From CALXJM01 sp963930325 (GTDB lineage: Bacteria > Bacillota > Clostridia > TANB77 > CAG-508): a stretch of 20,869 bases of DNA. The notes beneath the pieces were generated by a model, which made no database searches, was not told the DNA's origin, and was given only the letters and a program-made list of their open reading frames with translations. The stretch covers positions 1 through 20,869 of the forward strand of contig CAWVME010000016.1 of assembly GCA_963930325.1 (NCBI GenBank), written 5' to 3'. Both the position numbers and the translations under genes were made by a program. How positions within the stretch are numbered: the stretch's first letter is position 1; each line of letters begins with the position of its first letter. Positions 15,610-20,869 of the stretch are shown one piece after another.

Positions 15610-16479
15610 ATGAATGTAGCAAATGAGTGGAAAGATTACGAAATATTAGATATGGCAAACGGAGAAAAATTAGAACGTTGGGGAAATATAAAACTAATAA
15701 GACCAGATCCGCAAATTATTTGGAAAGAGAAACAATTTCCAAAAGAGTGGAAAAAAGTAGATGCTGTATATCATAGGAGCAATTCTGGAGGAGGATATTG
15801 GGAGTATAGAACAAAATTACCAAATGATTGGCAAATTAAATATAAAGATTTAAGTTTTCATATTAAGCCAATGAATTTTAAACATACTGGATTATTTCCA
15901 GAGCAAGCAGTCAACTGGGATTGGATGATAGAGAAAATAAAAAATGCAAAAAGAGAAATTAAGGTACTTAATCTTTTTGCCTATACTGGAGGAGCAACTG
16001 TTGCCTGCCTTTATGCAGGAGCTTCTGTTTGCCATGTGGATAGTTCTAAAGGTATGACTACTTGGGCAAAAGAAAATGTAGAAGCTTCTGGGTTAAAAGA
16101 TAAAAAAGTACGCTATATTGTAGATGATGTTGTTAAATTTGTACAAAGGGAAATTCGAAGGGGAAACGCATATGACGCAATTATTATGGACCCACCATCT
16201 TATGGAAGAGGAACAAATGGAGAGGTGTGGCAATTTGAAGAGAACATTGCAGATTTAGTGAATTTGTGTACTAAGATTTTAACAGATAAACCATTATTTT
16301 TTTTGATTAATTCATATACAACTGGAATTTCTTCTACAGTTCTGCAAAATATGCTACAAATAGAAATAAGAGGAATGCAGGGAGGGAAAGTAAGTTCCGG
16401 CGAGGTAGGACTTCCTATGACAAATTCAAATTTGATATTACCATGTGGAATTTTTGGCAGATGGGAGAGCAGGGAATAA
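15610..16479 (+). CDS. RlmI-like class I SAM-dependent methyltransferase
   Basis: A 289-residue methyltransferase resembling the C-terminal catalytic domain of RlmI/RlmK, which methylate 23S rRNA. The SAM-binding motif I is NLFAYTGGATVACLYAG (121-137), the acidic end of strand 2 is HVDSSKG (142-148), and DPPSYGRG (194-201) is the catalytic-loop motif of this group. The N-terminal PUA domain of full RlmI is absent, so binding of rRNA must use another surface or the substrate differs. The start at 15610 has GGAGG at 15598-15602 seven bases upstream; it lies 14 bases after ispH. The pseudouridine synthase follows after 2 bases. The nucleotide target is not known. Confidence 0.88.
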   Translation: MNVANEWKDYEILDMANGEKLERWGNIKLIRPDPQIIWKEKQFPKEWKKVDAVYHRSNSGGGYWEYRTKLPNDWQIKYKDLSFHIKPMNFKHTGLFPEQAVNWDWMIEKIKNAKREIKVLNLFAYTGGATVACLYAGASVCHVDSSKGMTTWAKENVEASGLKDKKVRYIVDDVVKFVQREIRRGNAYDAIIMDPPSYGRGTNGEVWQFEENIADLVNLCTKILTDKPLFFLINSYTTGISSTVLQNMLQIEIRGMQGGKVSSGEVGLPMTNSNLILPCGIFGRWESRE

Positions 16480-16481
16480 CG

Positions 16482-17177
16482 ATGAATCAAATTAAAGTAA
16501 TTTATGAGGATAACCACATTATTGTTGTAGAAAAACCGGTCAATGTTCCATCTCAATCAGACAAAACAGGAGACATGGATGTACTATCTATGATAAAAGA
16601 GTACTTGAAAGAAAAATACAATAAAACAGGTAATGTTTATTTAGGGCTGGTTCATAGACTAGATAGACCAGTTGGAGGTGTTATGGTATATGCCAAAACC
16701 TCTAAAGCAGCCGCACGTTTGAGTGAGCAAGTACGAGAAAAAATGATGGAAAAGAAATATTTAGCTATTGTTGATGGAAAAATGGAAAAAGAATCCAGTA
16801 TACTTGAGGATTATTTGTGGAAAAATGAAAGTACAAATTTAAGCAAAGTAGTAAAAGAAGGAACTAGAAATGCAAAATATGCTAAGTTAGAATATAAAGT
16901 AATAAAATACGAAAAAGAAATTAATTTGACTGTATTAGAAACAAAACTATATACAGGAAGACATCATCAAATACGCGTACAGTTTTCTTCTAGAAACCAT
17001 AGTATATATGGAGACCAGAAGTATGGAACTAGAGGAAAGGGGAAACAAATTGCTTTATGGGCTTATAAACTTTCTTTTGAACATCCAACAACAAAAGAAA
17101 GGCTAACTTTTAAAACTATTCCTGAAAAGACAGGAAGCTGGAAGATACTAGAGAACACAGAAATTGACAAAATGTGA
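16482..17177 (+). CDS. RluA-family pseudouridine synthase
   Basis: A 231-residue RNA pseudouridine synthase of the RluA family, isomerising uridine in rRNA or tRNA. The catalytic motif HRLDRPVGGV (58-67) has Asp61 as the nucleophile, and TGRHHQIRVQF (158-168) is the conserved substrate-binding strand. An N-terminal S4 domain, present in RluC/RluD, is absent, so it resembles the short RluA-like forms. The ATG at 16482 follows AGGGA by about 7 bases and begins 2 bases after the methyltransferase stop, so the two are almost surely co-translated as an RNA-modification pair. The target uridine cannot be told from sequence. Confidence 0.9.
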   Translation: MNQIKVIYEDNHIIVVEKPVNVPSQSDKTGDMDVLSMIKEYLKEKYNKTGNVYLGLVHRLDRPVGGVMVYAKTSKAAARLSEQVREKMMEKKYLAIVDGKMEKESSILEDYLWKNESTNLSKVVKEGTRNAKYAKLEYKVIKYEKEINLTVLETKLYTGRHHQIRVQFSSRNHSIYGDQKYGTRGKGKQIALWAYKLSFEHPTTKERLTFKTIPEKTGSWKILENTEIDKM

Positions 17178-17191
17178 AAATTGTGTGAATT

Positions 17192-17218
17192 TTAGCACTC
17201 AAGACTTGACATTGCTAA
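17192..17218 (+). promoter_or_regulatory. CIRCE-type operator (HrcA binding site), imperfect right arm
   Basis: TTAGCACTC (17192-17200), 9 bases, then CATTGCTAA (17210-17218). The left arm is perfect CIRCE; the right arm matches GAGTGCTAA at 7 of 9 positions. The spacer and right arm cover the -35 box of the small-heat-shock-protein promoter, the usual geometry for HrcA repression. Confidence 0.78.
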
Positions 17219-17233
17219 AATAAGGTGTATAAT
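17206..17233 (+). promoter_or_regulatory. Sigma-A promoter of the small heat-shock gene
   Basis: TTGACA (17206-17211), a 16-base spacer and TATAAT (17228-17233), perfect boxes. The leader to the ATG is about 85 bases and contains a stem TATGTG/CACATA, which may stabilise it. Confidence 0.82.
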
Positions 17234-17324
17234 TAGTTCATAAAAAGATAAAAGTACTTTTAATCTAATATATGTGCTACCTAAGATGGTGTCAACACAT
17301 ACAAATAAAAAAGGAGTGATTTTT

Positions 17325-17744
17325 ATGATGATGATACCAAGAAGAAATGATTTTGACTTGTGGGATGAAATATTCCATGATCCATTTTTTAGAGGAGGAG
17401 AAAGCAAATTAATGAAAACAGATATCAAGGAGAAAAAAGATAATTATCTAATTGATATCGATTTGCCAGGATATGAAAAAGATGACATAAAAATAGACAT
17501 AGAAGATGGATATTTAACTATTCATGCAACTATGAATAAAAATGTAGACGAAAAAGAAGAAGGAAAATATGTAAGAAAAGAAAGATATGTAGGAGAATGC
17601 TCAAGAAGCTTTTATGTAGGAGAAAACGTAACAGAGGAGGACATAAAGGCAAAATTTAAAAATGGAACATTAACTATTGAAGTTCCAAAAATGGAAAGTA
17701 AAAAACTTCCAAAAGAGAAGAAATATATTCCAATTGACGAATAA
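17325..17744 (+). CDS. Small heat-shock protein (Hsp20/alpha-crystallin)
   Basis: A 139-residue ATP-independent holdase that keeps unfolding proteins soluble. The alpha-crystallin domain covers about 30-122: YLIDIDLPGYEKDDIKIDIE near its start and the signature FKNGTLTIEVPK (111-122) at its end. A C-terminal I-x-I anchor appears as IPI (135-137), and the N-terminal arm is short (RRNDFDLWDEIF). The first of three consecutive ATGs (17325) follows AAGGAGTGAT (17311-17320). Upstream promoter and CIRCE-type operator indicate repression by HrcA and induction by heat. It is a single-gene unit ended by a strong hairpin. Confidence 0.94.
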   Translation: MMMIPRRNDFDLWDEIFHDPFFRGGESKLMKTDIKEKKDNYLIDIDLPGYEKDDIKIDIEDGYLTIHATMNKNVDEKEEGKYVRKERYVGECSRSFYVGENVTEEDIKAKFKNGTLTIEVPKMESKKLPKEKKYIPIDE

Positions 17745-17787
17745 TATTGATTTGAGCTACAATCATAAATTACATGTTAAATAACAA

Positions 17788-17838
17788 AAAAATCTCACTT
17801 TTATATACAATAGTTTTGTTTATAGAAGTGAGATTTTT
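17788..17838. terminator. Bidirectional terminator between hsp20 and the Nudix-HIT gene
   Basis: AAAAATCTCACTT (17788-17800) and AAGTGAGATTTTT (17826-17838) pair perfectly, and the stem extends by a T-G pair and TATA/TATA to about 18 bp around a 15-base loop. The flanking A- and T-runs serve both convergent genes. Confidence 0.88.
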
Positions 17839-17843
17839 ATTTG

Positions 17844-18713
17844 TTAATGTAGTAAATTTTTTATTTTAGTTATTTTTTCACTGTTATGTACATATTCTTT
17901 TCTAGGTTTTATAAAATTACTTGAACCTCTTTTTTCAAAATCATATCTTGGAATCAATTGAATGTGGAAATGGTTCATTGGACCATCACACATAGTGCAA
18001 AGATAAACACTTTCACTATGATATACTTCTTTTAAAATGTTCATCATTTTTTTTGCAAAAACAAATATAGACTTGCATAAATCATCTGGGATTTCCATCA
18101 TATCTTTATAGTGAGACTTGGTCTGTATAGCTACATGACCATCAGCACGTGGATTTCCAACTAAAAAACATTCAAACTTATCGTTTTCGAATAATAATTT
18201 ATTAGAAATATCTCCATATAAACAGTAATTATTTTGTTTATTATAGCAAGTAGGACAAATTGCTAAATCAGTCAAAATAGCAGGAGTAACATTTCCATGA
18301 TTTTCAAGTATATGATAAATTGGATCTTTAATTTGATTCCACAAATTTTTTAAGTTATCATAAGTTAGGATACTTTCAACATTTTCAAAATCAATCCATT
18401 TTAAAATTTCTCTATCTTTTTCATTAATCTGTTTGCTAGTTAGACCATCATCTATGGAAATATATAAGTGATTTTCAACATCTTCGCCATCTGGGGTAGT
18501 ATAATTTAAAATATATACTTCCTTATTAATAAGCAAATGATTTGCACGCATGGTTTCTTCTTCGGTTTCTCTTATAGCACATTCTAAAAGAGATTCACCA
18601 GGTTCTAAGTGACCTTTAGGAAAAGAATATTCGTTTTCATTTTCGCGAAATACTAACCCAATTTGATTTGTTTTTAAATTTAATAAAATTGTTCCGGCTT
18701 TTTTAGTTGGCAT
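17844..18713 (-). CDS. Nudix hydrolase fused to a HIT-like domain
   Basis: A 289-residue fusion. Residues 1-135 are a Nudix domain resembling Ap4A/NTP pyrophosphohydrolases, with the box G34-x5-E40-x7-R48-E49-x2-E52-E53; the usual following Gly is Met55. A linker holds CPTCYNKQNNYC (153-164), possibly a zinc site. Residues 172-289 form a HIT-like domain whose motif NHFHIQLIP has His248, His250 and Gln252, the H-x-H-x-Q form used by GalT and Ap4A phosphorylases rather than the H-x-H-x-H of Fhit/Hint. Both halves could act on dinucleoside polyphosphates or related nucleotides (inference). AGGAGG lies about 11 bases before the ATG. Confidence 0.82.
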   Translation of the reverse strand: MPTKKAGTILLNLKTNQIGLVFRENENEYSFPKGHLEPGESLLECAIRETEEETMRANHLLINKEVYILNYTTPDGEDVENHLYISIDDGLTSKQINEKDREILKWIDFENVESILTYDNLKNLWNQIKDPIYHILENHGNVTPAILTDLAICPTCYNKQNNYCLYGDISNKLLFENDKFECFLVGNPRADGHVAIQTKSHYKDMMEIPDDLCKSIFVFAKKMMNILKEVYHSESVYLCTMCDGPMNHFHIQLIPRYDFEKRGSSNFIKPRKEYVHNSEKITKIKNLLH

Positions 18714-18735
18714 TTAAATTTTACCTCCTATTTAT

Positions 18736-18764
18736 TATATAATCAAATTTAAAAGGAAACACAA
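18736..18764 (-). promoter_or_regulatory. Possible promoter of the Nudix-HIT gene
   Basis: On the minus strand TTGTGT (18764-18759), 17 bases and TATATA (18741-18736), with TATAAT overlapping at 18739-18734. The transcript would begin almost at the ribosome site. Confidence 0.4.
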
Positions 18765-18795
18765 GTAAAAATTTAGATATTATGAGTAAAAAGGT

Positions 18796-19182
18796 TTATT
18801 CTAGTTTAGTGGTTTTTTTCATTAAATTTTGTATAATTTCACTTTGCTTTGCATTTTCCTCATGATTAATTTGATATTTGCCATTTTCAAATTTTAGAAT
18901 ATCTCCATCTTTAGCATGAGAATCAACTAGTAATTTAGGAATATTGTACATTTTTCCAGTTGTTCTATTTTCACAAATAGCATAATCACCTTCATATCTA
19001 TCTAAAGTAAATAGGGTATCTTTAGGAATATTATTTAAGTTTTTCATAGAATTGGAGGTGGCAAGAGATTTCTTTAATTCGTCAATGAAATTATCGATAA
19101 AAGAATTATTATAAGACTTAATATTTTTTTCTAGAGTAAGGTCAATGGAATTTACAATTTCATAAAGATTAATAAAAAACAC
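18796..19182 (-). CDS. DUF3006 domain protein with N-terminal extension
   Basis: Up to 128 residues. The C-terminal part (about 56-120: FTLDRYEGDYAICENRTTGK, then IPKLLVDSHAKDGDILKFENGKYQI) matches DUF3006, a small beta-rich domain of unknown function common in Bacillota, ending in the usual helix that follows ENAKQSEII. DUF3006 proteins are normally about 70-90 residues; here a helical N-terminal stretch of about 55 residues precedes it. The start is uncertain: the GTG at 19182 lies only one base after AAAGGA, and an ATG one base upstream opens a 10-codon frame. An internal ATG at residue 46 has no ribosome site. It may need an unusual start. A promoter lies at 19239-19267. Confidence 0.7.
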   Translation of the reverse strand: MFFINLYEIVNSIDLTLEKNIKSYNNSFIDNFIDELKKSLATSNSMKNLNNIPKDTLFTLDRYEGDYAICENRTTGKMYNIPKLLVDSHAKDGDILKFENGKYQINHEENAKQSEIIQNLMKKTTKLE

Positions 19183-19238
19183 ATCCTTTCGAAATTTGCT
19201 TAGAATAAAACTAAACAGTTAGAATTAAAATTTTAATC

Positions 19239-19267
19239 ATAATATAACAAATTTGAAAAGATTACAA
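19239..19267 (-). promoter_or_regulatory. Promoter of the DUF3006 gene
   Basis: On the minus strand TTGTAA (19267-19262), a 17-base spacer and TATTAT (19244-19239), each near consensus. Confidence 0.55.
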
Positions 19268-19305
19268 TAAAATTCATATAAAAAATAAAAATTTTTATAA
19301 TTGCT

Positions 19306-19323
19306 TAGTGCCGGCGGACACTA
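19306..19323 (-). terminator. GC-rich hairpin just after the methyltransferase stop
   Basis: TAGTG (19306-19310) pairs with CACTA (19319-19323), and inner CC/GG pairs add with one bulge. It starts right at the stop codon; on the minus strand a T-rich run (TTTTTATTTTTTA) comes about 12 bases later, so it is a weak or partial terminator. Confidence 0.4.
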
Positions 19324-19971
19324 TTAGATTTTTTGACCAATATATTTTATAGTGCCAGAATAATGTGTAGTTTTTCCGCATTGATCTAAACAATATTCTT
19401 CTGTAATAGAAATTGTCTTAAAATCATTAAATAAATCTAATATTTCATTTTTAGTAAAAAAACTAACATATGTATCATTAGCGATATTGTGCAAAATATT
19501 ATTTTCTAAAATTTCAAAACTTGATGAATTAGTATGCTGCTTTAGTTTTGGATCTTCTGATGAAAAGATATGGATATATACTAACCCATTTGTTTTTAAA
19601 TTTTCTTTAATTACTTTGATTATTTTATAAGTATCTTTTTTATGAAAAAAATGCAATACACATCTTGAAGAAATCAAATCATATTTGTTTTTCTCAATTG
19701 GAAAAATTCTTATATCATTTTTTATTAGATTTAATTTTGGACAACTATTTTTGCATATCTCCAAGCATTTGCTAGAATAATCAACACCGGTAACATTATA
19801 ACCTAGTTCTACTAATGGAATTGAATTCATCCCTTGGCCAATTCCTAAATCCAAGACTTCTTTTCCAGGGACTAAGTTTAAATATTTTTTCAAATCTACA
19901 TCTAGTTTTGCAGGATAAATTGGAAAATTTTCTTTATATTTTTTATCGTAATTAACAGGATTTCCTATCAT
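19324..19971 (-). CDS. Class I SAM-dependent methyltransferase (TehB/UbiE-like)
   Basis: A 215-residue soluble methyltransferase. Motif I is VLDLGIGQGMNSIPL (39-53), followed by the ribose-binding acidic residue Asp64 in GVDYS, and a motif II-like segment YDLISSRCVLHFF with later LKTNGLVYIHIF. This is the general small-molecule methyltransferase fold close to TehB and UbiE-type proteins; the substrate cannot be told. AGAAGG sits about 8 bases before the ATG. It lies 11 bases after the GNAT gene and is almost certainly in its operon, so the two may modify the same or related small molecules (inference). Confidence 0.82.
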   Translation of the reverse strand: MIGNPVNYDKKYKENFPIYPAKLDVDLKKYLNLVPGKEVLDLGIGQGMNSIPLVELGYNVTGVDYSSKCLEICKNSCPKLNLIKNDIRIFPIEKNKYDLISSRCVLHFFHKKDTYKIIKVIKENLKTNGLVYIHIFSSEDPKLKQHTNSSSFEILENNILHNIANDTYVSFFTKNEILDLFNDFKTISITEEYCLDQCGKTTHYSGTIKYIGQKI

Positions 19972-19982
19972 AAAAACACCTT

Positions 19983-20462
19983 CTATATTCTTTTTGATAC
20001 AATCATATTTCTAATAATATAATCATTCTTTTCATAGAAATTTAATCCTTTTTTATTTGGACCAAAAACTTCAATATTAATTCTCTTACAGTCAATACTC
20101 TTAAAGTATTCTTCTATTTTTTCTAGTAAAGATTTTCCAATACCATTACCACGAATATTATTATTAACAATTAATTCAATTACAGAACCAGTTTTAGCAC
20201 AATCATTTGTTAGTTTATCAATTTCGTCTTTTTCTTCTACTATGCCAATAACTAATCCAATAACGATGTCATTTTTTACTGCTAAATAAATTTTACCATT
20301 TTGTTTTTTTATTTTATTCATATCTATTTTGAAGCTATCTTCTCTGTATTCAGGAAGCATTACTTGTGTATGCCAATCATCAATATCTATTAAATAGTTT
20401 TGAAGTTCTACAAGTAAGTCTTTAATCTGTTCATCGTATTTTGTATCATATTCTATAATCAT
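19983..20462 (-). CDS. GNAT-family N-acetyltransferase
   Basis: A 159-residue acetyltransferase of the GNAT fold. Motif A is VIELIVNNNIRGNGIGKSLL (94-113), with the acetyl-CoA pyrophosphate loop RGNGIG (104-109), and motif B is visible as INIEVFGPNKKGLNFYEKNDY, the usual N-x2-A/G-x2-FYEK end. The N-terminus carries the receptor-binding helices (DDWHTQVMLPEY). A GGGAG site precedes the ATG. First gene of a two-gene unit with the methyltransferase; the substrate is unknown, and peptide, aminoglycoside or polyamine acetylation are all possible. Confidence 0.88.
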   Translation of the reverse strand: MIIEYDTKYDEQIKDLLVELQNYLIDIDDWHTQVMLPEYREDSFKIDMNKIKKQNGKIYLAVKNDIVIGLVIGIVEEKDEIDKLTNDCAKTGSVIELIVNNNIRGNGIGKSLLEKIEEYFKSIDCKRINIEVFGPNKKGLNFYEKNDYIIRNMIVSKRI

Positions 20463-20480
20463 AATAGTTCTCCCAATTTA

Positions 20481-20508
20481 TATATATTTTAGTGCTATAT
20501 TGACTCAA
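20481..20508 (-). promoter_or_regulatory. Possible promoter of the GNAT-methyltransferase unit
   Basis: On the minus strand TTGAGT (20508-20503), a 16-base spacer and TATATA (20486-20481). The region is very AT-rich, so other -10 boxes are possible. Confidence 0.4.
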
Positions 20509-20569
20509 AAAATATATATCACAAAAATAACAAAAAATAAATATGGAAAATAGAAAAATTAAGAGATTT

Positions 20570-20614
20570 CTCATAACCCGAAGGTCGTAAGTTCGAGTCT
20601 TACCCCCGCAACCA
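20570..20614 (+). tRNA. 3' half of an initiator tRNA-Met (CAT), fragment only
   Basis: From the anticodon loop CTCATAA (20570-20576, anticodon CAT 20572-20574) the sequence continues with the anticodon-stem 3' strand CCCGA, a 5-bp T stem GTAAG/CTTAC around TTCGAGT, the acceptor strand CCCCGCA, and an encoded CCA at 20612-20614. CCC after the loop and CCCCGC at the acceptor match initiator tRNA. The 5' half is missing: upstream is AT-rich and holds neither the GGG anticodon strand nor a TGCGGGG acceptor strand. It is therefore a fragment, such as the 3' tRNA copy that integrases leave at an attachment site. Confidence 0.75.
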
Positions 20615-20869
20615 AAGTATATATCACTAGAACTGTAACGGTTTTAGCGATTTTTTGTTGCATAAAAATTGGTTGCAATAATGCTTAAAAATGGCATTAT
20701 TATGTCAAATTGGGTAAAATAACCACCTCAAATACCCGAAATTCTAATAAAAATTCAATAAAAAATTTGCAATAAATTTATGATTTTTATAAAAATCTAC
20801 AAGTAAAAAACTTTTGGGAAAGAGATATAAAATCTCAAAGTTTTTTACTTTTTATATCGTGAAAATTTG
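20615..20869. other. Gene-free region with inverted repeats and repeated GTTGCA motifs
   Basis: I see no gene here. It contains GTTGCA at 20657-20662 and 20672-20677 (period 15), TTGCAATAA at 20673-20681 and 20767-20775, an 8-bp inverted repeat AATAATGC/GCATTATT (20677-20684, 20694-20701), a 16-base perfect palindrome GATTTTTATAAAAATC (20782-20797), and a large terminator. Together with the adjacent tRNA fragment it could be the edge of an integrated element. The stretch 20509-20569 on the other side is featureless AT-rich DNA. Confidence 0.5.
20801..20850. terminator. Large intrinsic terminator with a nested hairpin
   Basis: AAGTAAAAAACTTT (20801-20814) and AAAGTTTTTTACTT (20837-20850) form a perfect 14-bp stem; within its loop GAGAT/ATCTC (20822-20826, 20832-20836) forms a second stem. 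T-rich sequence follows on both strands, so it can stop transcription either way, for example of a gene entering from the right edge. Confidence 0.65.

Noticed and set aside
17272..17320. RNA thermometer in the hsp20 leader
   Set aside because: A TATGTG/CACATA stem exists but does not cover the ribosome site, and no ROSE or fourU pattern is present; CIRCE already explains heat control.
20463..20614. Intron-split tRNA-fMet
   Set aside because: No 5' half (TGCGGGG acceptor strand or GGG anticodon strand) is present upstream in the window, and no group I intron core was seen.
1..20869. CRISPR array or defence island
   Set aside because: No regularly spaced repeats and no recognisable defence or toxin-antitoxin genes were seen.

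Overview
The window is AT-rich DNA, about 30% GC by eye, with gene content typical of a low-GC Gram-positive bacterium. RNase J, a YaaL (DUF2508)–BofA pair, a glmS ribozyme, a CIRCE operator, LTA-synthase-like and DUF951/DUF3006 genes point to Bacillota, most likely a spore-lineage member of the Clostridia. The species cannot be named from the sequence. Most of the window is ordinary core chromosome, with a few small orphan cassettes and a possible integration scar at the right end.

Layout. (1) 1-3978, plus strand: the tail of RNase J, a NahK-like sugar kinase, gltX and a DUF951 gene, closely spaced as one transcription unit. (2) 3970-4354: a stand-alone 85-residue orphan gene with a perfect consensus promoter and a strong terminator. 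(3) 4347-8183, minus strand: serS, an LTA-synthase-like membrane sulfatase (overlapping serS by 4 bases) and engB. (4) 8401-9237, plus: a short Na+/Ca2+-exchanger-family protein. (5) 9266-9636, minus: a second GC-richer orphan cassette. (6) 9712-10271, plus: yaaL-bofA. (7) 10357-12475, minus: glmS with a complete-looking glmS ribozyme in its leader. (8) 12515-17177, plus: uvrC, a frameshifted one-helix membrane protein, ispH, an RlmI-like methyltransferase and an RluA-type pseudouridine synthase. (9) 17192-17744, plus: a small heat-shock protein under a CIRCE-type operator. (10) 17844-20508, minus: a Nudix-HIT fusion, a DUF3006 protein, a SAM methyltransferase and a GNAT acetyltransferase. (11) 20509-20869: no gene; it holds the 3' half of an initiator tRNA and several inverted repeats.

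How the genes fit together. Many encode translation and RNA functions: two aminoacyl-tRNA synthetases, a ribosome-assembly GTPase, RNase J, an rRNA-type methyltransferase and a pseudouridine synthase. GlmS makes amino sugar for the wall and would be switched off by its own product through the ribozyme. The LtaS-like protein and IspH also serve the cell envelope (polymer and isoprenoid carrier).

The points most worth checking are the frameshifted 65-residue membrane protein, the Nudix-HIT fusion, the initiator-tRNA fragment, and two orphan cassettes that share the same build: consensus promoter, hairpin at the predicted RNA 5' end, short gene, hairpin terminator. I found no clear evidence of a wholly new multi-gene system.
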